A stretch of 63,299 nucleotides of DNA, taken from positions 64,405 through 127,703 of the forward strand of contig SDOX01000113.1 in assembly GCA_004565275.1 (NCBI GenBank). The letters are read 5' to 3'. Positions within the stretch are counted from its first letter, which is position 1; every line of letters begins with the position of its first letter. Source of the stretch: Nannochloropsis salina CCMP1776. Its lineage: Eukaryota > Sar > Eustigmatophyceae > Eustigmatales > Monodopsidaceae. The translations under genes and the position numbers were made by a program. Positions 1-11,311 of this stretch are shown here, one piece after another. Under the pieces are notes generated by a model. It did no database searches, was not told the DNA's origin, and saw only the letters and a list, made by a program, of their open reading frames with translations.

Positions 1-1340
1 CAGCAACCTGGTTGCGTCGGGCTACTGCATGTACTCCTCCTCCACCATCCTCGTCCTCACGCTCGGCAACGGCGTGAACGGCTTTACCTTAGACCCTCAG
101 ATCGGCGAGTTCGTTCTCACCCACCCCAACATCCAGTACGTCCCTCACTCCCTCACTCACTCCTTCCCTCCCTCACTTCCTCCCTCCCTCCCTCCCGCTC
201 TTCTTTTCCTCTGGCACCATCTTTACCTCCATTCCTTCTCCCTTTCCTCCCTCCATTCCTTCTGCTCCTGGGTCTCCCTAACTCGGTCCATCCACCCCTC
301 CCTCCCTCCCTCCCTCCCTCCCTCCCTCCCTCAGGATCCCCAAACGCGGCAAGATCTACTCCTTCAACGAGGCCAACTACTTCGACTCGGGACCCGAACC
401 TCCAGAACTACGTCAACGACTTGAAGAACGGTCCCTCCCTCCCTCCCTCCCTCGCTCCACTCCCTCCCTCCCTCCCTCTTTTCCTTGCCCCAGACCCTCG
501 TCTCGTTCTCCTTCCTCCTCCCCTCCCACGCGCTCAAAGCTCCCTCCCTCCCTTCCTCCCGCCCTCCCGCCCTCCCTTCCTCTCTCCTTTCCCACAGAGG
601 GGCTACTCCTCCCGATACATCGGATCCATGGTCGGCGATATCCACCGGACCCTGCTGTGTAAGGAGGGAGGGAAGGAGGGAAGGAGGGGGAGAGGGAGGG
701 GGGAGGTAGCGACATTCGTCGACCTGTTGTGTCAGGAAGGAGGGAGGGAGGGAAGGAAGGAAGGAGGGGTAGAAGCAGGGAGTTGGGAGGGGTGATGGTA
801 TTGAGGGGGAAGGAGGAAATGAGTGAGCGGGCAGGCACTGCGTTGTTCCCCCGGTCGCACCGGCCTCCCGCTGACAAACTCCCTCCCTCCCTCCCTCCCT
901 CCCTCCCTCCCTTTTCGCAGACGGAGGCATCTTCGGCTATCCCTCGGACCAGAAAAATGTGAACGGCAAACTCCGTCTCCTCTACGAAGCAGCGCCCATG
1001 GGCTTCATCATGGAGCAGGCAGGAGGACGGGTACGTAATCCATCATGCGTCATCCCCCTCCAGGGTCATCTCCCTCGTTTGTTGTCTTTGCCACCTTTGG
1101 CGCCCTGAGGCCCTTCGTGGGATGTGGCCGCTTCCTAGCCAAGGTCCTCCGTCGGCTATGTGTTCCACCCCCTCGGACGCCCTCACGCTCAACCGTCATT
1201 TCAAAAATCCGTTACCCCAGGCCACCACCGGGTCGGAGGCCATCCACGATTTGCAGCCCAAGTCCGTGCACCAACGCGTCCCTACTTTCCTGGGCTCTCC
1301 CGAAGATGTGGACGAGCTGGTCGCAAGCCTGAAGAAGTGA
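1..1340 (+). CDS. FBP: Fructose-1,6-bisphosphatase, 3' part
   Basis: C-terminal part of class I fructose-1,6-bisphosphatase, which hydrolyses fructose-1,6-bisphosphate to fructose-6-phosphate in gluconeogenesis or the Calvin cycle. The 5' end lies outside the window, so cytosolic or plastid location cannot be judged. Exons: 1-135, 335-430, 598/600-658, 921-1030, 1221-1340. Family blocks seen: [84 protein letters not shown] and a Lys-Lys C terminus. The sugar-phosphate binding NYF and [12 protein letters not shown] regions are present. Oddity: after NYFD in the second exon the expected block (W-D-P-N-L-Q-N-Y-V) continues in another frame, as if one base were added near 387; see findings. Introns are CCCT-rich. 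Confidence 0.93.
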
Positions 1341-2470
1341 GCAACGGCAGACGGTTTGAAACATTCAAACACCGGCGGTTTGAATTTTTGAATTCGTGTG
1401 CGAGACTTCAACGTTTCGAGGTGTCATGCTCGGGAGCATGGAGGCGTGGCAACACGCTGCGGGTGAGCGCGATCGAGGGGAGGGGGAGGAGGAAGGAAGG
1501 GAAGGAGGGAGGGAGGGGAGGAGGGAGGGAAGGTAGGCGAGGAAGACGGGGAGGACAAAGAGAGCATGTGTACGGTGTGCGGGCCGCTGGCGTGAGCAGC
1601 GGTTAGGGAGCCTCTCAAAAAAGAAGAACCAAATCCCGCTTCATACACTGGATGGAGGGTCCCTGGGACAGGGTAGGTGTTGACGTGCCGAAAAGGCGCG
1701 AGTTTCGTTCCGTTGACGGCTGATTGAGCGGAGAGGGCGCGGAGGAGATTGGGGGGGGGCGGGAGGAGGGAGGGAACGGGCCTGGTTGGCAGGGAGGGAG
1801 GGAGGACAGGGGTAAAGAAAGAGCCTGTGACCGCTGGGGCCCTTCGGACGGCAAGACAGTTATACAAGTGGTTGGTTTGCTTTTTAAACCGTGGCGCTCG
1901 CTGCGTGCACAGCGCGTCCGCCCCCGATTCCATTTTAGATCCTAAAGGCTCCCTCGGGCCCTGCCTCCCTGGGCCTGACCAGCCCCTATTCAATGCCTGA
2001 TCCTCACATCCGGGTAGCATCCGGTCCTCCCGTTCGAGCCTCCAGGCACGATACAGGGCGACAGCGGCGGCTTCGTTCTTTCTGACCATTCTCCACACGC
2101 CGAAAGGACGACGCACCTCCCTCTGTGGGCCCTCCCTTGCCGCCTCCGATGTGGACCTGACCCCTCCCCCAGCCCTTGTCCTACTTCCAAGACGCCCGCC
2201 ACCGAGGCGGCGACTGCACCGCGCGGTCGGAGGCCCCTGCGTCCCACCCTCTTTTTTCGGCTAGTGGACCGAAGGGCTGGCTGGACGGGGCACAGCTAGA
2301 GGCACGACACGAGCCACCCGTTCACCGCCTTGCTGCGCGCTGCCCTTGCACGCCCGCCTTCTCCCACGGTCCTATCCCCCCCCCCCACCGGGGATTTACA
2401 AGCCGCACGTCCTGTGTTCACCCCACCCACCCCGCCTGCACGACCCCACCACGTCGCCTCCGGCTTAAAT
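1341..2470. other. Gap between FBPase and the FSP1-like gene
   Basis: Tail-to-tail region between convergent genes. It carries GGGA tracts (about 1490-1560 and 1735-1810) and no gene I can name. One minus-strand stretch, about 1985-2115, looks coding in composition (reads KNEAAAVALYRAWRLERED) but I could not join it to a neighbour. It could be an untranslated region, a lone exon of the FSP1-like gene, or chance. Confidence 0.4.
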
Positions 2471-5400
2471 TTAGGCTTCTTTCTTCTCCCGCCCTCCGTC
2501 GAACGAGCCTCCCCGCCGCCTCCTCCCCCCGCCCCGCCGGCCTCGTCTTCCCCTCCTCCGCCCATCTGGGACCAGGTAGCGGTGGAGGAAAAAGGTGAGG
2601 GGATGAGCAATGACGCGCCAAAACCAACTTGAAGCCCGACAGCCTCGAACCTCCCGCAGCTTGCTCCACTCGATGAACCACTTGGTGAGGGCTGCCATGC
2701 GGCCCAGCAAGGGGCCTGCAAGCTGAGGGAGGGAGGGAGGGAGGGAGGGAGGGAGGGAGGGAGGGAGGGAGGGAGGGAGGGAGGGGGAGGAGGGAGGGAG
2801 GAGTGAGACCACATGAGAAGGACGATCAACCTGGTCCTGGCACTTGAAATTGCCCTCTCTCTCAGTCTCCAGCACCAGTCATTCCCACCCGAAAAGAGCG
2901 GCTCCAAGAAGGTGCCTCCTCCCCCCCTTCCTCGTCCCTCCCTCCCGCCCTCCCTCCCGGCCCCCCTCCCTCCCGCCTTACCACCAAGTCATTGAAGACC
3001 AGGATCCCTTCGTACGGCCCCAGGCTCAGGCAATAGATAAAGGGAGCCATCGTGTCGCCCGTCAAGGCGGTGGGGTATGTCCAGTCCGGGAGGGAGGGCG
3101 GAAGGGAGGGCGGGGCGGAGGGCGGGGCGGAGGACGTTGGCGACAAGGCCAAGCTCGCCAATACCTAAGGTGTGAGAAATTTGGAGGGAAACGGACGGTG
3201 AGAGACGATGGACGTCGAGGACGAGGAATGTAACACAGCGTCCTCCTTCCTACTCAGGAGAGGATAGGACGCATCGCAACCCAGTAATCGCGCTCTCCCC
3301 CTGCCATGCCCTCCCTCCCGCCCTCCCTCCCGCCCTCCCTCTTTCCCTTCCTCGTTACCTGTCTCGCGGCAGCTTCCGCCTGGAGCTCGGCGGCAAACGC
3401 CGTCTTGTCGTCCCCGCCTGGCCTATCCGTCACGTCGCCTGCAGCGAGGACGAGGGGAGGGAGGGAGGGAGGGAGGGAGGAAGGGAGGGAGGAAGGGAGG
3501 GAGGAAGGGAGGGAGGACACGCGAAGGCGGCTGTCTGTCAGAAGCCAGCCACTGGAGGCTTCGATCCCTGTGGCAAAAAGGAGGAGGGGGAGGGGGGGAC
3601 GAGGGAGGGGAGACATAAGACAGAGGAGGAAGGAGAAATGCGGCGATGGCCTCGCAAGAGGAAGAAGAAGGAAAGGGGTCATCATCCTCAAGGAAGGAGA
3701 GAGGGAGGGAAAGAGATAAAGGGAGGGCAGGAAGGAGAAAGGGAGGAAAAGAAGGGAGGGAGGGAAGAAAAGAGGTCATCATCCTCAAGGGACGAGAGAG
3801 GGAGGGAAAGAGGGGAGGGAGGGCAGGAAGGAGGGGGGGAGGAAGGGCTACCGATGGAAGGGAGGTAGGCCGGGGCGCTTGGAGTGGGACCCGTGCAGCG
3901 AAAGACGAGCCACGAGCTCGAGGGAGGGGAGGAAGAGGAGGGGGAGGAGGATGGAGGGGAGGAGGAGGTGGAGGGAAGGAGGCATAGACCGTGGCGGGTA
4001 CTCGCACTGGGGGCGACGATGGCTCTGGTGGACGGCGGGGAAGGAGGGAGGGAGGGCGGGAGGGAGGGGCGGGAGGGAGGGCAGGTCCTCGATGACGTCG
4101 CCGAGGATGACCCGGACGCCGTGGCTCTGATGGGCGATGGACGGAGGGTGGGGGGGGGGAAAGAGGGAGGGAAGAGAGATGGCGGGAAGTCGGGATGATG
4201 ATAAATGGTATTTTACATGATGATATGATATATATACATATGATATATATATGATTCAGGGATGAGTGCACGAAAAAAACATCCACACGCTCATCCTCCC
4301 CCTCCCCAGGCCCTCCCTTCCTCCCTCCCTCCCTCCCTCCCTCCCTCCTCACCCGAAGCCATCGCAAAGCGGCCTCAGCACAGGCAGGTGGGAAACCTGG
4401 GAGCAACCGCGACGATTTTGACACCAGCACCACTTCCCGGCCCTCCTTCCCTCCCGCCCGCCCTCCCTCCCTCCCTCCTCCTCCTTCCTCTGTTCCCTCC
4501 GTTCCTTCCTTCGTCGCCGAGGTGGAGGGGGAGGGAGCAAGGGAGGGAGGGAAAGCCCCGGGAGGGGCGGCGGCCAATTCCGCCGCGAGCTCTACCCCCA
4601 CAGAGCCCCCGCCCACGATCAGGACATGTTTCGCTGCGGCGACGGCTCGCGCCTGCCGTTTCAAAACGGAAAGACGTCCCTCGCGCGTGGACTCGTCCTC
4701 TCCCCCGCCCTCCCCCCCGCCCTTCCCCCCGCCCTCCTCCGCCGCCTGTTTCGATGTGTCCCGGTCCGTCTCCGGACGCTCCTCGCTTTCCCACCCGTTG
4801 CCTGCCCGTCGGGGAGGAGAAGGATGGGGTGGGACGGAGGAAAGGAGGGAGGCGGGGGCTTTGATGGGAGCGGCATAGCCCGACCCTGTGCATATCAGGA
4901 GGTGGTCGTACGGGACCGCCACCGTGTAGGTCGTGCGCTTCTCCAGCCGCGGATGTTTCTCGTCCACGCGGCTGCTGCTCCCATCGACGGCGTGTCCATC
5001 CGTCGGTGGGCCTTCCCTCTTCCCGTGGCACGTGACCTGAATGCTTTTCGCCTCGATTTTTCTCAGCCACCCCTTCATCCACGTCACTTGGCCTGTACTT
5101 TCAGTGGCATCCACCGTGGGGGGCGTGCCCCAGGGCTTTTCCAGTATCCTGGTGTGTGAGGTAGGAGGCAAGGTCAGGCTATGCCGAATGCCAGTAGAAT
5201 CTCTGCATCAATCGGGGCGTTTTCTCCCTATCTATGAGTGCATGCACCGACAAGCTCCCCTAGGGCCCTTTCTTGACCGACTGCCATCCATGAATCGGTG
5301 ATGACAAGCGTACACGCGTCCGTATGTACATCCATTCTGAGGTCGTACGAATGTGAGCACATTTCGTAGGGTCCTGTGTTCCCTTTTCGTACGTACTCTG

Positions 5401-5659
5401 TTAAAGGCACGCACAAAGCATCGGCATGTTCGGGAGCTACGAGGGCGCGTAAGATGCCCGGTGTGTACTCGAAGTAACCCTTGGGTTCCACCACGGTCAC
5501 GCGAAAGGGTCTTCTCTTCGTAGGGTCCGACGCCTGCACCAAAGTTCGGACGGCAGCCAGGCCCGCAAATGACGCTCCCACCACAACAATCGAGACGGGA
5601 GGCGGGTTCTCCGGTGGCGTCGAAGGCCGCTGAAAGAAGGATGAGAATGCTCCTCCCAT
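2471..5659 (-). CDS. FSP1/AIFM2-like NAD(P)H:quinone oxidoreductase
   Basis: Flavoprotein of the pyridine-nucleotide-disulfide oxidoreductase fold, closest in layout to AIFM2/FSP1 and type II NADH dehydrogenase-like proteins, which pass electrons from NAD(P)H to quinones. Exon 1 (5361-5659) has the FAD dinucleotide loop VVVGASFAGLAAVRTLV. Exon 2 (4353-5148) has the NAD(P)H loop HVLIVGGGSVGVELAAEL and VVLVSKSSRLLPGF. A third exon starting at 4126 reads GVRVILGDVIEDLPS. Further exons carry VLAAGDVTD (second FAD-binding motif, about 3430) and ALTGDTMAPFIYCLSLGP (about 3040). The last exon, ending at 2471, reads MAALTKWFIEWSKLREVRG then an Arg/Gly-rich tail. Exon borders after the third are approximate. 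The start at 5659 was chosen because it gives MGGAFSSF just before the FAD fold; a GTG lies upstream. Low-complexity Ser/Pro and Gly/Glu inserts separate the conserved blocks. Confidence 0.85.
4199..4258. repeat. AT-rich palindromic tract inside intron
   Basis: About 60 bases of almost pure A/T with repeated (GAT)ATATAT motifs, in the intron between the second and third exons of the FSP1-like gene, whose surroundings are strongly GC-rich. It can fold into an imperfect hairpin. Could be a microsatellite or a small inserted piece. Confidence 0.6.
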
Positions 5660-6107
5660 GGCCTTCACCACCTTCTCGCACGTAGACCTGTATATGTTTG
5701 TGTAATGTTTACATTATGTGAGCGCCTTCGTTGTAAAGGGAGTGAGCTATCGCACGACTTTCGATCGCACGCTACGATATTTTCAGATTGCAATGTTCGA
5801 TCCAAGTTCATAACCTTCTCAAAAACCACGCAAATGCTAAGCTTTTGCCTGGAATTTAGACTGGGCTGTGACGTGAACGTTTTGTTCTCATATCAATGCC
5901 CAAGCTGGTGCACACCAGCATCGGAACAAAGGGACAATTTCGTCCGTAATGTGTGCTATCGTCGCTCAATCTTCAAGTCATGCGGCCTTCATAAAATGGT
6001 CGTTCGTTTATGAAATATTCCATGTCTCCAAATGTGATGCTCCTGACACTTTCGTTTCTACCGCTACAGGGTTTTCCCCACTCCTCATAGTCCGGGGACG
6101 CAATTTC
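5660..6107. promoter_or_regulatory. Divergent upstream region, FSP1-like / MsrA
   Basis: About 450 bases between two divergent starts. It is distinctly more AT-rich than the flanking coding DNA and free of GGGA tracts, as expected for a shared promoter. No specific motif is recognised. The MsrA reading frame is open back to 5949, so an upstream start is possible. Confidence 0.4.
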
Positions 6108-7686
6108 ATGCGCCACGTAGGTTTGTCCGTTTTTCTAGTCCACTACGTCATTGCAAGTATTTCTGCTTCGTGGGCCGGGCAAATAGCTGAAAAGGCAGGG
6201 GAATTCCTAGAAAACTCCTTACAAATGGGACAAGGGATGGCCACAGGAAAACCATTCGGGGAGTCCGCGGCTAAAGTTGTGAGCAAGGTATTTTCTACGG
6301 AAAGTGCCAACATCAAGGCCTCATGCTCGTGGGGTCAGGAGGTTGCTACTTTTGCCGCTGGATGCTTTTGGTCAGGTTGGTGCACCTACAGGCCACTAGC
6401 ATTGAAACTACCTTCCCTTTATATTATGTATCAGCATCTCGACGCGTTTGCCTTGGTAAAAAGCATTTTCAGTGTCCCGCTCCTAGCCGTAGCGCACGTT
6501 CCCAGTCATCGTCTCTTTCCTACCGCCCGAGACCCCAAGAATAATGCCCCATCACGCACCGCGTATCCCTCCATGAGGCCGTAGTCAAAATCCAAGCTGT
6601 CCTCTCATTAGCCCCTCCATGTCCTCCCTTTCCCTCCCAGTCGAGCTTTCTTTTCAACGAGTCCCTGGAGTGGCCTCCACCCGTGTAGGGTATACAGGGG
6701 GGAGCGTGCCACACCCTTCGTATGAAGAGGTTTGCACAGGGAGGACTGGACATGCTGAGGCTGTGGAGATAAAATTCGATCCTTCCATAGGTAGGGAGGA
6801 ATTGTGGGCGGGGGAAACAAAGGGAGGTCATTATCGCAAGCATGTTCAGTGCCCCTCTTTTCGGAACTAGCATCTCCAACAACCATTAGCCACCTAAAGT
6901 TAGCCGCGCCAGACTTCTTGACTTTTCATCTCTGACGTATCCTTGCTTTTTCCTCGTCGTCGCTCTCCACGTAGTCACGTATCCGGAGCTCTTGACGATT
7001 TTATGGGATCGCCATGACCCCACCCAGAAGGACAGGCAGGGAAACGACCGGGGGACGCAGTATCGTTCGGCGTGAGTAGAGGGGCAGTGGGGGCAACGCA
7101 AGCAAGAAGAAAGAGGGCTTGGACAGGAAAAAATTTCTCCCAGGAATACGGCATGGAAGGGTACCGCGATCATATACCTTCCTGGTGGCAATGAGGGGGA
7201 AAACTGGATTTGTTATGATGATTATACGCACTGGAATTTATTCTCTTCCAGATATTCCTGCACCCTTCAACTTGTTTCCGAACCACGTGCATACTGATTT
7301 GTTGGGGGTCTCTGTTTTCGTAGGATTTTTTATCATTCGCCCGAGCAGAAATTACAAGCTGAAGCGGCCATTAAGGAAGAGCAAAAGCGCCGGTCGATGC
7401 CAATTGTGACGCAACTTGTGCCTGCAACGACATTCTACGAGGCCGAGGTAAATAAAGATAAATTATCACTAGAATATCAGTTGCGAAGGGCAAGAAGTGG
7501 GAATCCTGTCATTTAGGGAAACATTTTACAGGGAACACGTGAGTCTTCTAGAAGGTTCACTAATCATCAGGACAATGTTTTCATCCTTTCCTATCCATTT
7601 GTCAGACTTATCACCAGCAATACCTGGAGAAGGGGGGTCAGTGCGCGCGAAAGGGAGATTTAACTCCGATCCGATGCTACGGCTGA
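6108..7686 (+). CDS. MSRA: Peptide methionine sulfoxide reductase A
   Basis: Reduces methionine-S-sulfoxide in proteins and free methionine, using thioredoxin as electron donor. Five exons with consistent phases: 6108-6375, 641-equivalent 6641-6790, 6975-7071, 7324-7447, 7606-7686, giving 239 residues. The catalytic motif AAGCFW (Cys86) is split from [11 protein letters not shown] by intron 1. Other family blocks: [67 protein letters not shown] and the plant-type C terminus PIRCYG with probable resolving cysteines. The start at 6108 gives [17 protein letters not shown], a hydrophobic leader, so the protein may enter the secretory pathway or plastid; the frame is open to 5949, so an earlier start cannot be excluded. 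Confidence 0.95.
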
Positions 7687-8315
7687 GAAGTACAGGTTGA
7701 AGACCAAATGACCGCAAGGCAAAGAGGGGTTGATATATTGAATTTGGGGGGAAATGTGAGCGTCAGATGCGACAAAAGACGGAATATCAAGGGAAGAACA
7801 AATGAAGCTATGCGTCAGCTATGTCATCTTGTTCATATCTGAGCAATTTTTCTCGTTAATTCTTCAATTGAAACCTCGACAGTGGGAGGCAAAGGCTTTT
7901 CCATCTATTTAAGATGCTGCCTCTCAAGAACCAGACACATGATACGTAAGCCGATCATAGCGGTGGGGGTCGTATGACAAACGTTACGCTAACGGCCGGG
8001 CCTGGTTTCTCGGGGTTTTGATTCGGCGATCGCACCAGACTTTCATGTCATGTTCCATATTCACATGACAGTAGTAAAGTATTGAGACATGCGCCGCAAG
8101 AACGCGAAAATGGAATGATCCGATTGGTGCACGTGTATCCTTATTCAGGTTTGCGTCTCAGCAACTAGCATTTTGGTGTCAAGAACCGAGCACACTGGAA
8201 CGTTGTACTCTGCTTTTTCTTGTGTGCCTCTTGAAATGAGAACAAGTTTTGGTGGTACCTGCCAATGTCACGGTAGCGATTCTTGAAAATTTTCAGATCA
8301 TCATAAGTATGAGCC
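7687..8315. other. Gap between MsrA and P450
   Basis: Moderately AT-rich, no supported gene. It holds the MsrA 3' end and the P450 upstream region. No clear promoter motif. Confidence 0.4.
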
Positions 8316-10259
8316 ATGGCAAATTCCTTGCAGAAGTGCAGGATACCTTTGCGTAACCTTATAGATGCCGACCCTTTCTGCTGCATCACCAAAACAGGCA
8401 ACAGACCCTCTCACAGTGAAGTGGTGAGGTTCCGTTTATCACTGATTGAAGGAGCCAGCATCTACTTTTTTGGCTGGTCTATCATCACTGCAATGGCCGC
8501 GTCACAATACACAACGAAGACTACGCCGGATACCAAATTCCAAATGCCTCCTCCAGCAAGTGTGAAAAACGATCACCATGCGAATGTTTCCTTTCTGCTC
8601 AATCTGTTGTTTATTGCCTTAGTGCCGCTTTCTCCTTTTTTTGCGTGGGTTTTATTGCACGTGCCCATACGTATCGTACTTGGTGCACCAGCCTTCATTG
8701 GTGTCGGGGCCGTGCTTCTGCTCGTCCTCGCCCTCGCCTACGACTCACTCGCCAACAGACCTTCGGGTAATGTGCCCTCTCCTCCCTCGCCTCTTCCCTT
8801 CCTCGGGCAGTCGAAGGAGCTACACAGCTATCGGCATCGGGCGTTGGATTGGCTGACACTGTACTCCCAGAAATTTGGAGGGAAGACATGGACTTTTAAA
8901 GTCATGTTCCGTCCCCGCGTCTACGTTATATTGAGCCCTGAGAATGTTGAATACATTCTCAAAACCAATTTCCTGAACTACGGCAAGGGCCCTTTGTTCC
9001 GGTCTCGTATGCAGGAATTGTTGGGTGAGGGCATTTTTAACGTGGACGGCTCGCGATGGTATGAGCAACGGAAAATTTCATCGCATCTGTTCTCCCACCG
9101 CAACTTTAAGCAAAGGATGCTAACGACCATTAACAAAGATGTGACAACACTAGTACGTATTGTAGGTCAAGCTGTGGACAAAGCGAAAAGTAGCACCAGC
9201 GGAGCTGCAGAGATCAATTTTTCACGGCTCTTTGCACGGTATACGCTGGATGCAATAGGAGAGATCGCATTTGGAAAGGATGTTGGGGCGTTGCGAGGCG
9301 AGAGCGAAGACTTTGTCACGTCGTTTGACTATATCCAATCATTTCTCAACGATCTTGTGCTGAAACCCCCGGGGTATGCGTTTTACTGTCGGCAATTTAC
9401 GCCGGAGGGCAAAAAATACTCCGAATGCCTGGCTACCCTGAACTCGTACGTACAGAGCATGGTAGAAACAGCCCAGCGTGAGACGACTCCCGAGGAGCTT
9501 GCCGCTCGAGGAGACCTACTGGCTCTATTTTTGACCCGCACCGATACGCATGGTAACCCATTTTCATTGGAGTACCTGCGGGACATTGTCGTAAACATGA
9601 CCATCGCGGGGAGAGACACCACGGCCTACGCCTTGGCATGGACCCTCTGGCTCCTGACAATACACCCTGATGTTCAAGATAAGGCGCGTGCAGAGGCTCA
9701 GGCGGCCTTTGCGAAAGCAGGGAGTCAAGGAGAGGAATTGAGCTACGAGGCGATCGATAGCTTGACCTACCTGGATGCGATCTTTACGGAAGTACTGCGT
9801 CTCTACCCATCGGTGCCCAAAAACCCCAAATGCGCCTATCGCGATGACGTCCTTCCAGATGGAACACCAATTCGGGCTGGTTCCTACGTGATGTACGTCC
9901 CCTACGTCATGGGACGCCTTCCGAACCTGTGGGGTCCCGAACCAGAAAACTTCGACCCCGAACGTCATGTGCAAGGACGGCTTCGACCGTCTCCTTACCT
10001 ATGGCCGGCATTTCAGGCAGGCCCTCGCATTTGTTTGGGCCAGAGACTTGCGTACATGGAAGCAAAGGCTGTACTCTGTTCCTTGTTGGTGCGCTTTAAG
10101 TTCAATCGTTCTCCATCGGTATCGGCGCCCCGGCTGGTACAGAATGCTCTTACTACATCCATGGAGGGTGATGGACTGATATTGGCGGTGAAACATGTTG
10201 GAATGAAGGATGGAGAGGCTGGAATAACGGCAGGAAAGGAAGGTGAGGTACCGCAGTAA
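8316..10259 (+). CDS. Cytochrome P450, CYP4/CYP86-like
   Basis: Heme-thiolate monooxygenase in a single uninterrupted frame of 647 codons, which is unusual among its intron-rich neighbours. Motifs: C-helix WYEQRK, I-helix AGRDTTAYALAW (about residues 430-441), K-helix EVLR (about 491-494), DPERH, and the heme loop FQAGPRICLGQRLAYMEAK with ligand Cys573. Together with GEGIFNVDGSRWYEQRK these resemble the CYP4/CYP86/CYP704 group, whose plant members often hydroxylate fatty acids; the substrate here is inference. Two or three hydrophobic segments lie ahead of the catalytic domain (LLNLLFIALVPLSPFFAWVL and FIGVGAVLLLVLALAY), suggesting membrane anchoring in the endoplasmic reticulum or plastid envelope. 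A second ATG at 8493 (MAASQYTTK) would give a more usual length of 588 residues and may be the true start. Confidence 0.95.
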   Translation: MANSLQKCRIPLRNLIDADPFCCITKTGNRPSHSEVVRFRLSLIEGASIYFFGWSIITAMAASQYTTKTTPDTKFQMPPPASVKNDHHANVSFLLNLLFIALVPLSPFFAWVLLHVPIRIVLGAPAFIGVGAVLLLVLALAYDSLANRPSGNVPSPPSPLPFLGQSKELHSYRHRALDWLTLYSQKFGGKTWTFKVMFRPRVYVILSPENVEYILKTNFLNYGKGPLFRSRMQELLGEGIFNVDGSRWYEQRKISSHLFSHRNFKQRMLTTINKDVTTLVRIVGQAVDKAKSSTSGAAEINFSRLFARYTLDAIGEIAFGKDVGALRGESEDFVTSFDYIQSFLNDLVLKPPGYAFYCRQFTPEGKKYSECLATLNSYVQSMVETAQRETTPEELAARGDLLALFLTRTDTHGNPFSLEYLRDIVVNMTIAGRDTTAYALAWTLWLLTIHPDVQDKARAEAQAAFAKAGSQGEELSYEAIDSLTYLDAIFTEVLRLYPSVPKNPKCAYRDDVLPDGTPIRAGSYVMYVPYVMGRLPNLWGPEPENFDPERHVQGRLRPSPYLWPAFQAGPRICLGQRLAYMEAKAVLCSLLVRFKFNRSPSVSAPRLVQNALTTSMEGDGLILAVKHVGMKDGEAGITAGKEGEVPQ

Positions 10260-11311
10260 CAGCAGAACATTGACGTAAAAAGCGGAAATTGGTAGGACAA
10301 AAAACGAAGGGCCGAATAAAATCAAGTTTCATTCAGTGGTGTGTGACATGTCCAGAACAGAAGGAGAAGGGGACTGCAGTGACAATGAATCGTTGGGGGT
10401 GTCGTGGGAGGCAGTGCATTACTTTGAAGGAGCACGTTGCTTGTGGGTACTGTACCGGGGGCACGAAGGAGAAAGTCGGCGTAGAGCAGAGGGCACGGTG
10501 AGAATGTGCGCGGGATCCACACAAATGTCAGGTTGAATTGGCGCTTGTACGCTTCGTTGATCTTCTTGAGTGCTTGGGGCCCTTCAGCAAGAAGTGTTCG
10601 ACACCAGGATAGCACGGATTAGGTAGCAAAGTATTTTCTTACATGGTCCCGGACGCTAGAAACGGAAACCTGGTGAGATTCCCTTTCAAAGGTCACCGAG
10701 CAAGAGACAGTATGAACAGGAAACGACGATCAAACAGTATGGGTGTACAGAGGGCTTAGACATGGCACGTGAAACATGAAAGAAATATCTATTGAGAGGG
10801 TGGTGGACTCAGAATGAAATGATGGACTACGGAGGAGGGCGTGAAATGGCAACATGTTTTGACTAGAACATAAATGCATGCAATTTCTTAGAGACAGTCG
10901 CTCTCTTGCACATCAACATTGATCAGCAAGGCTTAATCATCTGTCAAAGTCAGGAGCAAGTTCATCATTTTCTAGTCACAGAAACTAGCTTCCTCAGAAA
11001 GCGATTTCTCGCAAAGAAATGTACGGCATCAACATCGTCTTCCAGTGCAGTCCATTCTTTCCAATCCTGCCTCTTTTCCCCTCTGTGCCTACCCCACGGC
11101 CATCCATCCTAAGGCCAACTCCCTTTGAGCCTTTCCAGCTTCGATCCTCCTTGCAGTTCCTTTCACCCGGCTTTCCCACGGTGTATATTATGACAAAAAT
11201 CTCCCCTATCCACGCAACTTCAGCCGGCAGACCTGTTCCCTTTGCATCCCCCGGGCCCGACCACGATGGAGCAGGACGAGGAGGAGAGGGAAGACTGCGA
11301 GGACAAGGCGA
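10260..11311. other. Gap with one exon-like stretch
   Basis: Tail-to-tail gap between the P450 and the small mitochondrial gene. On the minus strand about 10500-10620 reads GPQALKKINEAYKRQFNLTF then VWIPRTFS, a sequence with coding character but no family I recognise and no good acceptor just upstream. It may be a lone exon, a decayed gene or a chance frame. Nothing else is evident. Confidence 0.35.

Noticed and set aside
364-930. Minus-strand frames rich in Pro/Ser or Gly/Arg/Glu opposite the FBPase introns
   Set aside because: They are translations of CCCT/GGGA microsatellite tracts; no domain and no splice logic.
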